From: Prorocentrum cordatum
Taxonomy: Eukaryota > Sar > Dinophyceae > Prorocentrales > Prorocentraceae
Assembly: GCA_963575745.1 (NCBI GenBank)
Contig: CAUYUJ010016141.1
Span: 31,947 to 95,946, forward strand
Length of the DNA stretch: 64,000 bases
Direction of reading: 5' to 3'
The position numbers were made by a program, and so were the translations under genes. Below the pieces are notes generated by a model. The model saw nothing but the letters and a program-made list of their open reading frames with translations. It searched no databases and was not told the origin of the DNA. Every line of letters begins with the position of its first letter. Within the stretch, counting starts at the first letter, position 1. Below, in pieces: positions 42,746 to 53,370 of this stretch.

Positions 42746-42889
42746 TTTCCCCGATTGGCGCGACGGGCAAAACGGGCTCGTCTGCGCCGACATTTGGAGC
42801 GCAAGCTGCCCGCGGGAGGTCGCGCGTGCGTGCCTTCGCTGCTGATGTGGTGCGCCGCGCTGGCAGCCCGCTTAAGCCATCGCGTAAGC

Positions 42890-43061
42890 AAGGGCTCCCT
42901 CGAGGGCGCGAAGTTATTCGCGCTTCGCGCTTCGCGGTCCTCGTTCCTTCTCCCCCCTCCTCCTCGTCCTCCTATTCTCCCTTTGGGAGGGCGGCGCGAG
43001 AGCGCGAAGTTATTCGCGCTTCGCGCTTCGCGCACCGCGAAGCGCGAAGTTGGGAGCCCTT
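42890..43061. mobile_element. AGGGCTCCC-ended repeat, copy 2
   Basis: Second copy of the element at 14736-14904, same orientation, with inverted ends AAGGGCTCCC / GGGAGCCCTT and the GCGCGAAGTTATTCGC blocks. TAAG occurs just outside both ends (42885-42888 and about 43064-43067), possibly part of a target duplication. Confidence 0.75.
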
Positions 43062-43110
43062 GGTAAGGTCGCTGTCACCTCGCGAAAGTGGGGCGATGGG
43101 ATGTATATTT

Positions 43111-43261
43111 CCAGCCTGGAACGTATCCCTATCCCTATGTTTGACATCACCTCACCTCGATGCCGATCTTAAGGATTCCCTCAGTTTTTGTGGGCCTATC
43201 CCTAAGATTGTCTTCGCTTTTTGCTCGCCCATCTTAGGGATAGGGATACGTTCGAGGCTGG
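43111..43261. repeat. Foldback element
   Basis: CCAGCCTGGAACGTATCCCT then ATCCCTA at the left pairs with TAGGGATAGGGATACGTTC then GAGGCTGG at the right, about 27 bp with one or two mismatches. CCTATCCCTAAGA in the loop repeats part of the arm. Confidence 0.8.
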
Positions 43262-43738
43262 TTAGTATACAGATCCGCTGTTCAGGCCTGGCCCCTCCCG
43301 GGCCCTGGGGCGGTGCATACGCCCTCCTGTCATGGCCAGGAGTGCATATGCACTGTTCCTGGGCCCAGGCCTGGTCATGCCTGGGGCGGTGGACGTGTCC
43401 AGATCTCGTTGCCCTGGAAAGACCCTTGGCTTTTCGTTGCTCCTTTCGACTCTGTCGATTCGAGCCGATTCGATGCTGCAGCCTTGGTCCTGGCCGCCGG
43501 GCGTCGATATTTCGATGCCCTCCGACTCCTGCGGTGTCGACGTGTTTCGATGGCCGATGCGGTGTTCTGGTTGGATCCTGGATCATCCTGCCTACTCCTC
43601 GTCCCCCCTCACGTTCCTGCCCCCGCCCGTCCTCCCTTCCTCCCCCCATCCTTCCCACGATTGGATGCTGCAGCTCCATATGCTCGAAGTGATGACTGTG
43701 ATGATGCACCTGCAGGTGACTCCAGAAGCCTCGGCGAT
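43262..43738. other. Intron sequence with a segment shared with 46.8-46.95 kb
   Basis: GGGGCGGTGGACGTGTCCAG (then ATCTCG) at 43382-43410 resembles GGGGCGGTGGATATGTACAG (then ATCTCG) at 46920-46945, and both follow short G/C-rich inverted repeats. No gene. Confidence 0.45.
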
Positions 43739-43739
43739 A

Positions 43740-43916
43740 TACATATATATATATATATATGTAGACATATTTATACATATATATATACAGTACGCATGCA
43801 TGTATGTAAATACGTATGTATGGATGCACGTGTATGCATGCACGCATGAACGCCTGCATGTATGCATGCATATATGCATGCATGCATGTATGTACGCATG
43901 CATGCATACAGGCATG

Positions 43917-43947
<31 letters not shown>

Positions 43948-44220
43948 GCATGTACGTACGTACGTACATATGTCTGTATATATGTATGTATGTATGTATG
44001 TCTGTATGTATGTATGTATGTATGTATGTATGTATGTATGTATGCATGTGTGCACGTATGTATGTATGTATGTATGTACGTATGTATGTATGTATGTATG
44101 CATACATGTATGTATGCACGTGTGTGTATGTATGCGTATGTGTATGTGCATGTGTATGCGTATGTGTATGTGTATGTGTACGTGTATGTGTATGTGTATG
44201 TGCATGTGTGTGTAATTGTA

Positions 44221-44251
<31 letters not shown>

Positions 44252-44667
44252 GTATGTATGTATGTATGTATGTATGTTTGTATGTATGTATGTACGTATA
44301 CATATATGTATATATGGACGTATGTTTCTATGTACACATGTACGTGTGTGTATGCATGTATGTTTGTTTGTATGAATGTAGGTATGCATTGACGTATATA
44401 CATATATACGTGTGCATGCATATACATATATATGTAAATAAGTATGTATGCATGCATGCATACATGCATGTATGCATGTATGTCTGTATGTACAGATGTA
44501 TGCATGTATGCACGCATTCATTTATGCATGTATGTATGTATGCATGCATGCATGTATGTATGTATGTATGTATGTATGTATGTATATATATATGTATATA
44601 TATATGTATGTGTATTTACACACACATATATATATATCTACATATATATATATATATATATATATAT
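43740..44667. repeat. TATG tetranucleotide array
   Basis: About 930 bp of TATG-phase repeats with GCATG, TGTG and AT runs at both ends. It is continuous in type and orientation with the array at 45620-46680; the composite element at 44668-45615 lies between them. Confidence 0.95.
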
Positions 44668-45615
44668 CCGTAAGGGCTTCGCCCCATGCCGCCGGCCCCC
44701 CTGTCTCGGATCATGGAATATGCAACAGCTAAATCATGAGGTCTGGGCGCCGCTGTGAAGCAGTGTCGGGACCTGTTTTTTTTGGGATCCTGACTCCGCC
44801 GATCTGCGTCAGGGGTGCCACCGAATTTCAGAAATGTGGCACATCCCTTGTGTTTTGGACCCTGACTCGCCGATTTGCATGAGGGGTGCCACCGAATTTC
44901 AGAAATGTGACACATCGCTTGTGTTTTGGACCCTGACTCGCCGATTTGCATGAGGGGTGCCACCGAATTTCAGAAATGTGACACATCGCTTGTGTTTTTG
45001 GAACCTGATCCCGCCGATCTGCGTGAGGGGTGCCACCGAATTTCAGACATGTGGCAAATCCTATGTGTTTTTGGACCCAGACCCCGCCGATCTGCGTGAG
45101 GGGTGCCACCGAATTTCAGGAATGTTGCAAATCCCTTGTGTTTTTGGACCCTGACCCCGCCGATTTGCGTGAGGGGTGTCGCCGAATTTAGAAAAGTGGC
45201 ACATCCCCTGTGGTTTTTTTGGACCCTGACCCCGCCGATCTGCGTGAGGGGTGCCACCGAATTTCAGAAATGTGGCAAATCCCATGTGTTCTTTTGACCC
45301 AGACCCCGCCGATCAGCGTGACGGGTGCCACTGAAGTTCAAACATGTAACACATCCTTTGTGCTTTTGGACCCTGACCCTGCGGATCTGCGTGAGGGGTG
45401 ACAATTTTTCCCACCCCATAAATTCTGAGGACCCTCCCAGGGCGTGGTAGTTCTGCTGGTTTGGGCTCCCCCCCTCGCGCGTTCATCAACAAGGAACAGT
45501 AAGCAGCAAGAAGCATAACTGTAACAGTGGAAACTGGAAGCTGCAACTGGTACAGGGAGCAGCACATTCCCGGCCTACAGCCTGGTGGCCCCGCAAGGGG
45601 GCCGGCGGATATGCC
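44668..45615 (+). mobile_element. Composite ~950-bp element, copy 1
   Basis: Left block: ATATCCGTAAGGGCTTCGCC then GCCGCCGGCCCCC and TCATGAGGTCTGGGCGC. Middle: eight to nine ~72-bp units (CCGCCGATCTGCGTGAGGGG then TGCCACCGAATTTCAGAAA then TGTG-CAAATCCCATGTGT). Right block: CCCTCGCGCGTTCATCAACA then AGGAACAGTAAGCAGCAA and CTACAGCCTGGTGGCCCC, ending GGCCGGCGGATAT. The ends share a short inverted ATATCCG. A full second copy lies at 62792-63690, in the same order. No long ORF with a domain. Confidence 0.8.
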
Positions 45616-45619
45616 GGCA

Positions 45620-46422
45620 TCTATGCTTACACGTACGTATGTACGTACGTACGTATGCATGCATGCATGCATGCTGTATGCATGCATGCACGTACACATG
45701 TATGTATATATGTATGTATGTATGCATGCATGCATGCATGCTTGTACGTATGTATGTATGTATGCATGTATGTATGTATGTCAGTGTGTGTATGTCTGTG
45801 TGTGTATGTCTGTCTGCCTGTCTGTCTGTCTGTCTGTCTGTATGTATTCATGTTTGTATGTGTGTGTGTATGTATTTATGTGTATCTGTATGTATGTATG
45901 TATCTATGCTATGCTATGCTATGCTATGCTATGATGTGCTATGCTATGCTAGGTCTATATATGTATGTATGTATGTATGTATGCAAGTCTGTCTGTCTGT
46001 CTGTATGCATGTATGTACGTATGTATGTATGTATATATGTTATACGTATATGTATGTATGAATGTCCGTATGTGTGTATGTATGTATGCATGTATGTATG
46101 CATGTATGTATGTATGTATGTATGCATGCATGCATGCATGTATGTATGTATGTATGTGTGTGTACGTGTGTGTATGTATGTATGTGTGTTTGTTTGTTTG
46201 TTTGTTTGTGTGTATGTGTGTATGTGTATGTATGCATGTATGTATGTGGGTAAGCACGTATGTATATATGTATGTAGGTATGCATGTATACATGCATGTT
46301 TGTATGGCTGTAATTGTGTATATATGTATGTATGCATGCATGTCTGTCTGTCTGTCTGTATGTATATAGGTATGTATGTATGTATGTATGCATATATCCA
46401 TACATGGGTAATTTTATGTATG

Positions 46423-46453
<31 letters not shown>

Positions 46454-46680
46454 ATATATATATATATATGTATGCATGTAGGTGTGCATGTAATGTATGT
46501 ATGTAACGTATGAAATATATGTATACATGTATGTATGTATGCATGCATGCATGCATGTATGTATGTATGTATGTATGTATGTATATATGCATGTACGTAT
46601 GTATGTATGTATGTATGTACGTATGTCTACATGCACATATATATATAAATATATATGTAGGTGTATATATATATATATGT
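45620..46680. repeat. TATG tetranucleotide array (second half)
   Basis: About 1.06 kb of ATGT-phase repeats, with an ATGCT pentamer block (45906-45950), TGTC and TTTG blocks, and AT runs. Confidence 0.95.
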
Positions 46681-46854
46681 ATCAAGATGCAGTGTTCGGC
46701 AAGCGCTTGCCGTCGGACGCTCCAGCGACCAGTCTTTCAAAACACGCCTCGACGACGGCATCGGGCGGCGGGATCTGCACATGCTTGCTGCTCCTGGCCC
46801 CACCCATCCTGGGTCCAGGAGCGGCATGCTTCCCTGGCCAAGCTAGGAGGACTG

Positions 46855-47125
46855 AGGAGGAGGAGGAGGAGGAGGAGGAGGAGGATACATTGATCCTCGG
46901 CCCGTGATGGGCCAGGCCAGGGGCGGTGGATATGTACAGATCTCGTCCCCCTACGGAAGCACGACGCGCGCTGAAGGGAGACTCTCCTCTTCCTCCTTCT
47001 CCCCCTCTCCTCCTCCTCCTCCTCCTCCTCCTCCTCCTCCTCCTCCTCCTCAGTCCTTCTCCTCCTCCTCCTCCTCCTCCTCCTCCTCAGTCCTTCTCCT
47101 CCTCCTCCTCCTCCTCCTCCACCCT
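46855..47125. repeat. GGA then TCC trinucleotide tracts
   Basis: GGA triplets at 46855-46885 and TCC triplets at 46990-47125, with the shared AGATCTCG segment between them. Confidence 0.85.
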
Positions 47126-47868
47126 TGTCCCCCCAGTTCGACCTTGGGTCATCCTGCCTACCCTCAGATCTGAAGAGTCAGCAAGAACTGCAGCGTCGCG
47201 GGAAGGGAGCCTGAGGCCCCACCTGTCTGCGTCATTTGTCAAGCTGGGTCGACCTGTAATTTTTCTCGGTCCCGAAACCTGGCGAAGCCGCCCGATGTAA
47301 GATATTGTGAAGCCCAGATCTGAAGCTTCTCGTCTCCCCCCTCCCCCCGTCTCTCCCCTAGGTGGCTACATCCGAGCCCTACCTCCACCAACCATCGATT
47401 CGTCTGAATCGATGGGAGGGGGGCGTTGGGGTTCGGATCTCGCCACGTCTTCCACGAGTTCCGAGCCCCACCCACGCCGCCCATCGAGTTTCCTAAATCG
47501 ATGACCAGCCAGGGCCCGCCATCCCTCTCGTGCTCGGCCTGGCCCGCGCTCTCAGCCCTTCTGCCCCCTCCACTTCTCGTCTCGCCCCCCCCCCCCGCTC
47601 CCCGTCCACCTCCCTCTACTCCTCGTCCCCCCCTTGCCCCCCCCTTCAGGGCCTGCTGGTGGTCTTGGGCGTCCCCTTGGCGCGGAGGGCTCGAGCTGTC
47701 CGTCCGCCTTCCCCCTCCCTGGGGCCCCCACCGGGCCCCGCCTGGGGCCCCCCTCCGGGGGCCCCGGGAGCCGCCTCTGGGGCGACGCCGAGGGCCTCCC
47801 CGGGGGCCCTCCTCGGAGCGCTGGGCCGCCTCTCCCCCCCCCTTCCCCGGGGCCTCCTCCCCCTCCTC
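47126..47868. other. Intron sequence, no gene recognised
   Basis: C-rich on the plus strand. Several GC-rich frames run through it; none shows a domain. The pyrimidine-rich tract before exon D starts here. Confidence 0.35.
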
Positions 47869-47869
47869 C

Positions 47870-47950
47870 TCCCCTCCTCCTCCTCCTCCTCCTCCTCCTC
47901 CTCCTCCTCCTCCTCCTCCTCCTCCTCCTCCTCCTCCTCCTCCTCTTCTC
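47870..47950. repeat. TCC trinucleotide tract before helicase exon D
   Basis: About 75 bp of TCC repeats, about 45 bases before the proposed 3' splice site, so it could act as, or have grown from, the polypyrimidine tract. Confidence 0.9.
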
Positions 47951-47995
47951 CCCCTCCCCCGGGGGCTCGGCCCCGGCCCGCCCCCCGCCGCGCAG

Positions 47996-48066
47996 GCAGC
48001 GGCAAGACCCTGGCCTTCCTGCTCCCCGCGGTGGTGCACATCGAGGGCCAGCCGCCCGCCCCGGCA
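47996..48066 (+). CDS. DEAD-box RNA helicase, exon D (motif I)
   Basis: Reads (G)SGKTLAFLLPAVVHIEGQ then PPAPA. With exon C this makes APTGSGKTLAFLLP, the Walker A P-loop of DEAD-box ATPases that binds the ATP phosphates, followed by the usual hydrophobic helix and VVHIEGQ as in DDX5/DBP2-like members. Acceptor CGCGCAG ends at 47995. The 3' border is unsure: GGCAG|GC at 48066/48067 is a possible GC donor, but the frame stays open to 48378. Motifs Ia, II (DEAD) and later were not found downstream in the window. Confidence 0.75.
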
Positions 48067-48204
48067 GGCCGCCCCGCCGCCGCCCCCCGGCAGGCCGCCC
48101 CGCCGGCCGGCAGCGGAGCAGCGGCGGCCCTTCGGGCACCGCCGGCCCCTCGGCCACGCGCAGGGGGGCTCATGGGGGTCGGGGGCGACAAAGAGGCAAA
48201 GAGT

Positions 48205-48313
48205 GGGGGCCCAAATAATATACACCACCACCACGTCAATTCCTCCTCTCTCCTCTTTCCAGCGAGAGGGAGGTTGGGGGGGAGGTGGTGGTGGTGTATA
48301 TTGTTGGGCCCCC
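48205..48313. repeat. Short TIR element
   Basis: GTGGGGGCCCAAATAATATA then CACCACCACCAC at the left mirrors GGTGGTGGTGGTGTATATTG then TTGGGCCCCCC at the right, about 30 bp, with a 45-bp loop containing CTCTTTCCAG. Confidence 0.8.
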
Positions 48314-49369
48314 CAAAAGAGGCCCCAGGGGCGTCCAGAGCACCCCTCACGAGGCACGGAGGGCCCCAGGGGCTCTAAAAAGTCGAGCGATCAGCCGGGG
48401 GCGCCTTGGGCCAGGGGGGCACCGTTGGCCACCCCCGATGATGGTTTCTCAGTGGCAGCGCTGGGGTTCGAGGCTTGAGTTTTTCGGACGTGTTCGTCGC
48501 TTCTCTCAGTGGCTTTCTGGCCTCGGGGTGCCTTCCGGCTGCTGCGCCTCGCCGGGGGCGGAATCCAGGGCCCCCCGGCGGCCACTCCGAGTCATGATCA
48601 ACCGCTGAGCGGTCTTAGGGGGGAGGTGGGCTCACGGGGGGGGGGATGCATCGAGCTCCAATCGTGCATGGATCGCCGATGTGGGGCCAGGAATGTTCGG
48701 ATTCGCAATCCAGAGCCTAGCGCCGATCTGTCGGCGATGCGCGACCGAGGAGGGAGGTGCGAGCCAGAGGCGTCCAAGGGGGGGGTGATGACTGGAGGTG
48801 TGTGGGTGTCGTGGCCGCAGCCATGAGATCTCCATGGAGATGGCTTCACGCTCTCTGGTCTCGCTCCTCCTCCGCGTACAGGCCTTGGCCGTGATCTGCG
48901 CACCTTCCCCTTCCCCCCATGGACGCCTCCGAGCAGTGAGCCGACGAAGAACGCATGGAGTACCCGGTGAGGGGCCCACCCCTCGGTAGCGTCACGCTAC
49001 GTTGGTTATACATTTCCCTATCTGCAAGGCCCGTGCGCTGGATGTGCACAGAAACTGGTGGCTCAACGCATGTACCCATCGGTCGTTGAAGGTAGGTATT
49101 TGTAGATTTCCAGTTCCCAATCTACTTTAGCCGCCTCCCTACTTCAAGAGTCGAGTGGTTTTCCCTCTTCCCTCCTCTTCAGGAGGCGGGCGGAAACCAA
49201 CGCCTTCCTACTTCATGTTTCTACCTACTGCTTCGGACCGATGGGTAAGCCTCCAACCGGGGACGTATGTGGGACGCGAACTGTGTATGGGGTAAATCGA
49301 CACTGGAGAGCGGAAAAATATGATTTTTTTCCCACTGAGACAGCAGGTGGGGCTCGCGTGAGGGGTGTG
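48314..49369. other. No gene recognised; contains a 36-bp segment shared with 53 kb
   Basis: CCTCGGGGTGCCTTCC-GC-GCTGCGCCTCGCCG at about 48521-48556 recurs at 53022-53057 with 33 of 36 bases alike. Both could encode PRGAF-(R/Q)-(L/R)-LRLA, so a duplicated exon is possible. The rest shows no domain. Confidence 0.35.
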
Positions 49370-49770
49370 CCGAAGCAGGCGGAAGTACGCATGTAAACCT
49401 TCGAGCTGTGGCCCAAGGTGGAGCTTCCCACAGGGGGCTCGTCTTCGTGAGTGGTGTACCGACACGGGCGGCGCCGCCATGCGGACCCTCCCATTGGGGC
49501 CGTAAGCGGAGCTCCCCATTGGACCACGACCGTGGTGAATTGTGGGCCGACGTGGGCGGCGCGCCCAGGCGGCGCCGCCGTGCGGAACCTCCCACGTGGG
49601 CCGTATGCCACGATCTTCGTGAGGGGTGCATTGAAATGGGCCGTGCCGCCATGAGGAGCCTCCCACCGGGGCCGTCGGTGGAGCTCCCCATTGGGCCACG
49701 ATCCTCGTGAGGGGTTGTGCCGACATGGACGGCGCCGCCATCCGGACCCTCCCATTGGGGCCGTAGTTGA
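49370..49770 (-). repeat. ~105-bp GGAGCTCCCCATTGGGCC satellite
   Basis: Three to four units with GGAGCTCCCCATTGG(A/G)CC, ACGA, GGCGGCGCCGCCATGCGGAC and CTCCCA(T/C)(T/A)GGGGCCGTA. The GGAGCTCCC(C/T)AT-GGGGCCACGA core links it to the array at 15745-17140. Confidence 0.75.
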
Positions 49771-49789
49771 AGCTCCCTATGGAGCCCGA

Positions 49790-50030
49790 GCCGTCTTGGA
49801 GCGGTCTGGGGGCCGTTTGGAGCATCTTGGGAGCCATCTTGAGCCAGCTTGGGCTATCTGAGTCATCTTGGCGGTCATCTTGGGCTCTCTGAGGCCGCTC
49901 GGGGGCCTCTCGGGGGTCTTTCGGGTGCCTCTTGGAGGCCTCTCGGGGCTTCTTGGGGCGCTCTTCGGGCCCTCTTGGGGCTCTCTTGGGAACCCTGGAG
50001 GCCGTCTTAGGGCCATCTTGGAGGCTATCG
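49790..50030 (-). repeat. AAGAGGCCC-type patch (minus orientation)
   Basis: TCTTGGGGGCCTCT-type units, joined directly to the 49.4-kb satellite. Confidence 0.7.
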
Positions 50031-50729
50031 ATCAAAATAATGGTTTCCTTTATCTCCCGCCCCCCTCGGGGGCCACGATCCTCGTGAGGGGTGGCAGAAA
50101 TGGCCCTCCCAGGGGCCGAAAAAGGACGCTCTAACTCGTCGCGACCCCTCCCAAAAACCTCAGGGAGGGGAGGGGGAGGGTTCCCCTTCCCGAAGGGAAG
50201 AGGGATTGTGGCAGAGGAAAGAGACCCTCCTTAGACCACCTGGCGCCCAAAGGGCTGGTGGGATTTATTCAAACGCCGCGCCCTCGACACTCAGGAATCA
50301 CGCTCTCGCTGTGGATTTCCGCACGGTTTACTTGGGAGTCGCGCTATCGCTAGAGACTTCCTTGCGATTCATGTAGGGTGCACGCTTCAGCAACCCGCCT
50401 TCTCGACCTGGCTGTTTGGGCCTGCCTTCCCGACCTGCCTGTTAGGGTCTATCCGCCCGATTTGTCCGTCTGGTTCTGCCACGTGTTTTCTGCTCCGAGC
50501 CCCCCTCCTGCTACTCTCTCTCGTGCTCCATCCTCCTCATTCTCCCTTGCCCCTTCCTTCCATCCGTCCTCTCTTCCCCTGCCTCAGGTGCTGCTCGAAA
50601 TGCACATTGCAGGTAAGAAAGATACATACCCGCAAGGGGGTACGATCGAAGACGAAGAGGGCGGATATCGAGAGTTTGGGATATACGTGTTGAATGACAC
50701 ACGAGCAGATCAGAGCGAGCAGTCTTAAA
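50031..50729. other. No gene certain; possible micro-exon at 50588-50612
   Basis: CTGCCTCAG|GTGCTGCTCGAAATGCACAT(TGCAG)|GTAAGAAA has a consensus acceptor and a GT donor around a 25-nt piece (VLLEMHIAG). The frame also stays open to 50728, so this is uncertain. Confidence 0.25.
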
Positions 50730-50974
50730 CTGATGGTTGTTGTCGTCGTCGTTGTTGTTATTGTTGCTGTCGTTGTTGTCGTTGCCGTTGTCGTTGTCGT
50801 TGTTGCCGTTGTCGTCGCCGTTGTCGTTATTATTGTCGTTATTGTTGCCGTCGTTGTTCTTGTTGTTGTTGCTGCTGTTGTTGTTGTTGTTGTTGTTGCT
50901 GTTGTTGTGGTTGTCGTTCTCGTGGTTATTGTGATTGTTGTTGTTCCTTTTGTTAAGGTTGATGTTGTTTTTCG

Positions 50975-51056
<82 letters not shown>

Positions 51057-51076
51057 GGTTGTGGTTGTGGTTGTGG

Positions 51077-51138
<62 letters not shown>

Positions 51139-51180
51139 GCTGTTGTTGTTGCTGTTGCTGTTCCTCTCCTCCTTCTTCTT
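50730..51180. repeat. TTG trinucleotide array
   Basis: GTT/GTC triplets, purest at 50975-51140. Poly-Val, poly-Cys, poly-Leu, poly-Asn, poly-Thr and poly-Gln frames are shadows. Confidence 0.95.
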
Positions 51181-51218
51181 CTTCTTCTTGCCCTGGGCGC
51201 CTCGTCTCGCGACCCCAG

Positions 51219-51775
51219 AAGCGGGCCGCGCTGCTCCAGGGCGTCGGGGGTCTGGCCGCGATGGCGCAGGCCAACCTCCGCCACGGCGGAGGCCTCCCCG
51301 CCGGGTGCCGGCCGCCGCCCTCAAGCGCCCGCGGGGAGCTCTGCGAGGGCGCGGCGCGCCTCTGCGACGGGCTCGGGCGCCTGGCCGAGGCCGCGCGGGA
51401 GCTCCCGCCGCCCCGCGGGGAGGGCGCGGCCGAGCGCCTGCGCGCGGAGCTGGAGGCCCTCGCGGCCGAGCGCGCCCGGCTGCTGGCGCTGCTGCGGCGG
51501 CTGCCCGCCGGGGGCCGCCGCGGGGCCCGCCGCGGGGCCCGCCGCGCCCGCGGGGCCCGCCGAGGGCGCGGCGCCCGCGGGGGCCGTCGCGGCACCCGAG
51601 GCGCCCGCTGGCCAGCTGCGGGGCGCGCTGGCGGCGGAGGCCGCGCGGCTGCGCGCGCGGCTGGGGGCGCTGAGGGCGCAGCGGGCCGCCCTGGCGCGGG
51701 AGGGCGGCCCGCCGGGGCGGCCGGACGGCCCGGTGCTCTCTTGCAAGTGGCGGCGCGGGCCCTTCGCCTCGGTGT
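51219..51775 (+). CDS. GC-rich coiled-coil exon
   Basis: Acceptor GACCCCAG ends at 51218. Frame 3 reads KRAALLQGVGGLAAMAQAN, then GELCEGAARLCDGLGRLAEA and AERLRAELEALAAERARLLA, heptad-spaced Leu typical of coiled coils. From about 51510 the coiled-coil pattern moves to frame 1 (QLRGALAAEAARLRARLGAL, RAQRAALAREGG, then LSCKWRRGPFASVF). The shift lies in a GGGGCCCGCCGC minisatellite, where slippage or an assembly indel could cause it. No family is recognised. The 3' border is probably before the TCC tract at 51785. Confidence 0.45.
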
Positions 51776-51784
51776 TCCGAGGAG

Positions 51785-51905
51785 GGCGAACTCCTCCTCC
51801 CCTTTCCTCCTCCTCCTCCCTCCTCCTCCTCCTCCTCCCTCCTCCCTCCTCCCTCCTCCTCCCTCCTCCTTCCTCCTCCTCCTCCGTCTCCTCCTCTCTC
51901 TCCCT
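51785..51905. repeat. TCC/CTCCCTCC tract
   Basis: TCC triplets and CTCCCTCC units. No gene. Confidence 0.85.
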
Positions 51906-52009
51906 CCTCCACTCCTTATCCTTGTAGAGAACTCCTCCCTGTCTCACCCCGAAGGTGGTCGAGGGGCGTGCGGGCCTGTCATTTCGCTTGGGACTTCCGT
52001 GCCATTCAT

Positions 52010-52560
52010 GATCCTGAAGCTTCGAAGGTGGCAACAGTTTCACGGATGGAGGTTGGGCGGTTTTCAAAATGTGGCTCTCGCCTTAGCACCGCGCACACTG
52101 GCCTGCAAACGTTGCTAGAGTTTCACGGACTTAGGGCGGGTCTTTTCGAACATGTGGCTTTCGCCTAAGCGCCGCACGCATTCGTTCAACGAACTTTGCC
52201 AGCGTTTAACGGCCTGAGGGCGGGCCGTTTTCAAAATGTGGCTCTCGCCTTGGCGCCGCGCACATTCGTTTCAAGAATTTGCAAGATTTTCACGGATCGA
52301 AGGCGGGTGGTTTTCAACATGTGGCTCTCGCCGTAGCGCCGCGCACAGTCGTAAGACACATGTGCAAGGGTTTCACGGATGGATGGGGGTCGTTTTCAAC
52401 ATGTGGTTCTCGCCTAAACTCCGCGTTTTTTGTTTTGTTTGTTTTTTTCTTATTCTAATTCTTCCGTTTTTGAAGGATTACCCATATTGAGGGCGGTTTC
52501 TTTTCGTGGCTCTCGCCTAAGCGCCGCGCGCATGCCTTCTGAATATTGGCAAGGGCTTCA
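52010..52560 (+). repeat. ~85-90-bp GTGGCTCTCGCC array
   Basis: Six units, markers GTGGCTCTCGCC near 52070, 52150, 52240, 52320, 52405 and 52505. Each has TTTCACGGA, GGGCGG and GCGCCGCGCAC. The first unit starts CTTCGAAGGTGGCAACAGTT, resembling the core of the 26.8-28.0 kb satellite. Relatives: 22385-22690 (inverted) and 62326-62420. Confidence 0.85.
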
Positions 52561-53310
52561 CAGATACCCTTGGCCCATGGTAACATGTCAGAACTGGTGT
52601 TTCGGAAGCACTCAGGATTGACAGGGCGCAACAATTACGTTGTTTCGCGGCGTTGGAATCCCAGGAATGGTGTACTGACACGATTCGGTATCGTCAAGGC
52701 GCAACATTCAAGTTGGTTTGTGGCGTTGAAGTTCAGAGAAATGTATTTTGGCGCTTTAAAAATCTTCAAACGGTTGTCCCCCCACCAAGGCACTTTCCTC
52801 AATGAACATGAACCCTTGTAGGGGCCTATGAAGTGGAAGATTGGAGGGAGGGTTTATTCCAACATCTTTGATGAGTCTTGGGTTTGCGGTGGTCTTCCTT
52901 CGTCCTCCTCTTCCCTCATCCCTCCTCCTCCTCCTCTTCCTTTTTCTCCTCCTCTTCCTCCTCCTCCTTCGGAGGCCCCAGACATTCTCGTCGGTGTCGT
53001 CGGCTATTGATCGTTTTCCAGCCTCGGGGTGCCTTCCAGCGGCTGCGCCTCGCCGAGAGTGTTCTGGGCGTGCCCAGCTCGCCCTGAATGGCCGCCGCAG
53101 GGCCGAGCCATGGCCCGACAGCCAAGGGGGGGACCCAGAGGGGGGCGAGCCGAGACAGCAGCACTTCGCCTCCCGGGGGGGCCCTCGCCGCCACGGCTGG
53201 GCGCAGCTCGGAGAACTTCTGCGCTCGCAAAGAGTCGACATGCCCTTCTAATGCCATTGCATCCTTATCGTATATGTACTCTTCTGGAGCCCCCAGCAAC
53301 CCTCGAAAGT
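52561..53310. other. No certain gene; contains the second PRGAF-type segment
   Basis: TCC-rich at 52905-52970. The segment at 53022-53057 is described with its 48.5-kb match. 53286-53312 is a fragment (CCCCAGCAACCCTCGAAAGT) of the 26.8-kb satellite. Confidence 0.35.
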
Positions 53311-53314
53311 GGCG

Positions 53315-53370
53315 AGGTGGAGAAGGAGGAGGAGGAGGAGGAGGAGGAGGAGGAGGAGGAGCCTCTCGTC
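53315..53370. repeat. GGA tract
   Basis: About 45 bp of GGA triplets, directly following the satellite fragment that ends GTGGCGAGGTGGAGAA. Confidence 0.9.

Noticed and set aside
44820-45400. 72-bp repeats as a CRISPR array
   Set aside because: Whole units are tandem copies without spacer variation, and the array lies inside a dispersed element present twice.
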